Part shown: in pieces, positions 5,120 through 5,695 of the stretch
Numbering within the stretch: the first letter of the stretch is position 1
How the letters are laid out: the number at the start of each line of letters is the position of its first letter
Assembly: GCA_947168785.1 (NCBI GenBank)
Contig: CAMVNL010000179.1
Span: 1-5,695 of the forward strand
Source of the DNA: an uncultured Clostridia bacterium
Lineage (GTDB): Bacteria; Bacillota; Clostridia; Oscillospirales; Acutalibacteraceae
Reading direction: 5' to 3'
DNA: 5,695 bases
Translations under genes and position numbers: made by a program
Notes under the pieces: generated by a model
Databases searched by the model: none
Told to the model about the DNA's origin: nothing
Seen by the model: the letters and a program-made list of their open reading frames with translations, nothing else

Positions 5120-5442
5120 CGCAGGCCCTCCGTTTCCGACAGCAGGCGGAAGACCCGCAGCAGCATCACCGCGTCGTCCGCTTTTTTACGGCGTTTATCG
5201 GACAACAGCGGTTTGAGCGACAGCATGAAATCGCAGCGCGGGTCCCGGGCGTTCATGACCGAGGAAAGCTTTGCAACGCTTTTGATGAGCCCCGGGTCAA
5301 AATCCCCGGGGAACCCGGCGGCAGACTGCCCGGGCGATTCCTGCTTCTCCCCTTCCCCGCCGCCGAAGAACTGCGAGGCCATCTCCTTCAGTTTTTTGAC
5401 GTCGTCCTCTCCCAGCGAGGACAGCAGATCGCCCAGCTCCAT
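5116..5442 (-). CDS. Unknown 108-aa protein of a coupled three-gene cassette
   Basis: A soluble protein with an acidic helical N-terminus (MELGDLLSSLGEDDVKKLKE), a Gly/Pro-rich linker (about 27-50), and a basic helical C-terminal half. The core there is SVMNARDPRCDFMLSLKPLL (61-80), followed by SDKRRKKADDAVMLLRVFRLL (81-101). The 'DPR...LKP.LS.KRR.K.D.A..LL...RLL' pattern recalls uncharacterised proteins recurring in Clostridia; no function is known to me. It lies between the 72-aa and 158-aa genes and overlaps both, by one base (TGATG) upstream and four bases (ATGA) downstream, so the three are probably translationally coupled and made in fixed proportion. AAGGGGA 7 nt upstream serves the start. 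Confidence 0.85.
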   Translation of the reverse strand: MELGDLLSSLGEDDVKKLKEMASQFFGGGEGEKQESPGQSAAGFPGDFDPGLIKSVAKLSSVMNARDPRCDFMLSLKPLLSDKRRKKADDAVMLLRVFRLLSETEGLR

Positions 5443-5660
5443 CAGCCGTCCCCTTTCTGTTTCAGCGCGTCCATGATCTGCTTCGCCCTCTCGGACGACA
5501 GCAGCGATTTCAGAAAGTCGTTATCATGCAGCGCCCGCTCCAGCAGCTGCTGCTTGTCGGCGCTGAGGCTGCTTTTCATTTCCCCGGCAAGCGCTGCGGC
5601 GGTCTTTTCGTCGCCGCTCTTCGCCGCGCGGAACAGTTTGTCGATATCGTTGTTCGGCAT
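5442..5660 (-). CDS. Unknown 72-aa helical protein, first of a coupled three-gene cassette
   Basis: A small, highly charged, all-helical protein without signal peptide, membrane segment or cysteine. Residues 1-30 form a KSGDEKTAAALA-type helix and residues 34-68 (ADKQQLLERAL, then FLKSLLSSERAKQIMDALK) a second helical stretch. It has no recognisable domain. The start is preceded by a perfect AGGAGG 7 nt upstream. A TAA stop in another frame overlaps that site (5675-5673), so an upstream gene may end there, but only seven codons are visible and I do not call it. It is the first visible gene of the unit; the promoter lies outside the window. Confidence 0.8.
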   Translation of the reverse strand: MPNNDIDKLFRAAKSGDEKTAAALAGEMKSSLSADKQQLLERALHDNDFLKSLLSSERAKQIMDALKQKGDG

Positions 5661-5695
5661 GATGATTCCTCCTTAGAAAATTGGGATTTGTCGAG

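Overview
The window looks like chromosomal DNA of a moderately GC-rich Firmicute, most likely an uncultured gut clostridium (Oscillospirales/Christensenellales-like). The basis is strong AGGAGG-type ribosome binding sites, one TTG start, a split transketolase, a GPH-family sugar symporter, and a small-protein cassette of a style I associate with Clostridia. This placement is inferred from gene style only. Coding regions are GC-rich, while the stretch from about 2490 to 3116 is AT-rich and regulatory.

Layout. (1) Positions 1-2566, minus strand: a metabolic transcription unit with a well-formed promoter (TTGACT-17-TAAAAT). It reads into a 253-aa protein with two SCP2-like halves, then a 416-aa class-III PLP aminotransferase of the glutamate-1-semialdehyde aminomutase type. 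After a 152-bp gap with an inverted-repeat element comes the N-terminal subunit of a transketolase, which runs off the window. (2) Positions 2598-2936, minus strand: a separate short transcription unit with its own extended -10 promoter and an intrinsic terminator. It holds two very small genes encoding 26-aa and 35-aa peptides, both with strongly amphipathic helical patterns. This is the most novel-looking part of the window. (3) Positions 3049-4613, plus strand: a divergent gene for a GPH (MelB-like) cation:sugar symporter with its own promoter. (4) Positions 4643-5660, minus strand: three overlapping, translationally coupled small genes of unknown function (72, 108 and 158 aa), convergent with the symporter.

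How they may work together. Symporter, transketolase and aminotransferase fit uptake and breakdown of a sugar or amino-sugar, with the SCP2-like protein as an unexplained partner; the substrate cannot be read from sequence. The two-peptide unit sits between the metabolic operon and the transporter but is insulated by its own promoter and terminator, so it is probably independent. Its peptides resemble phenol-soluble modulins or leaderless bacteriocins in size and amphipathicity. No exporter, immunity or regulator gene for it is visible here.
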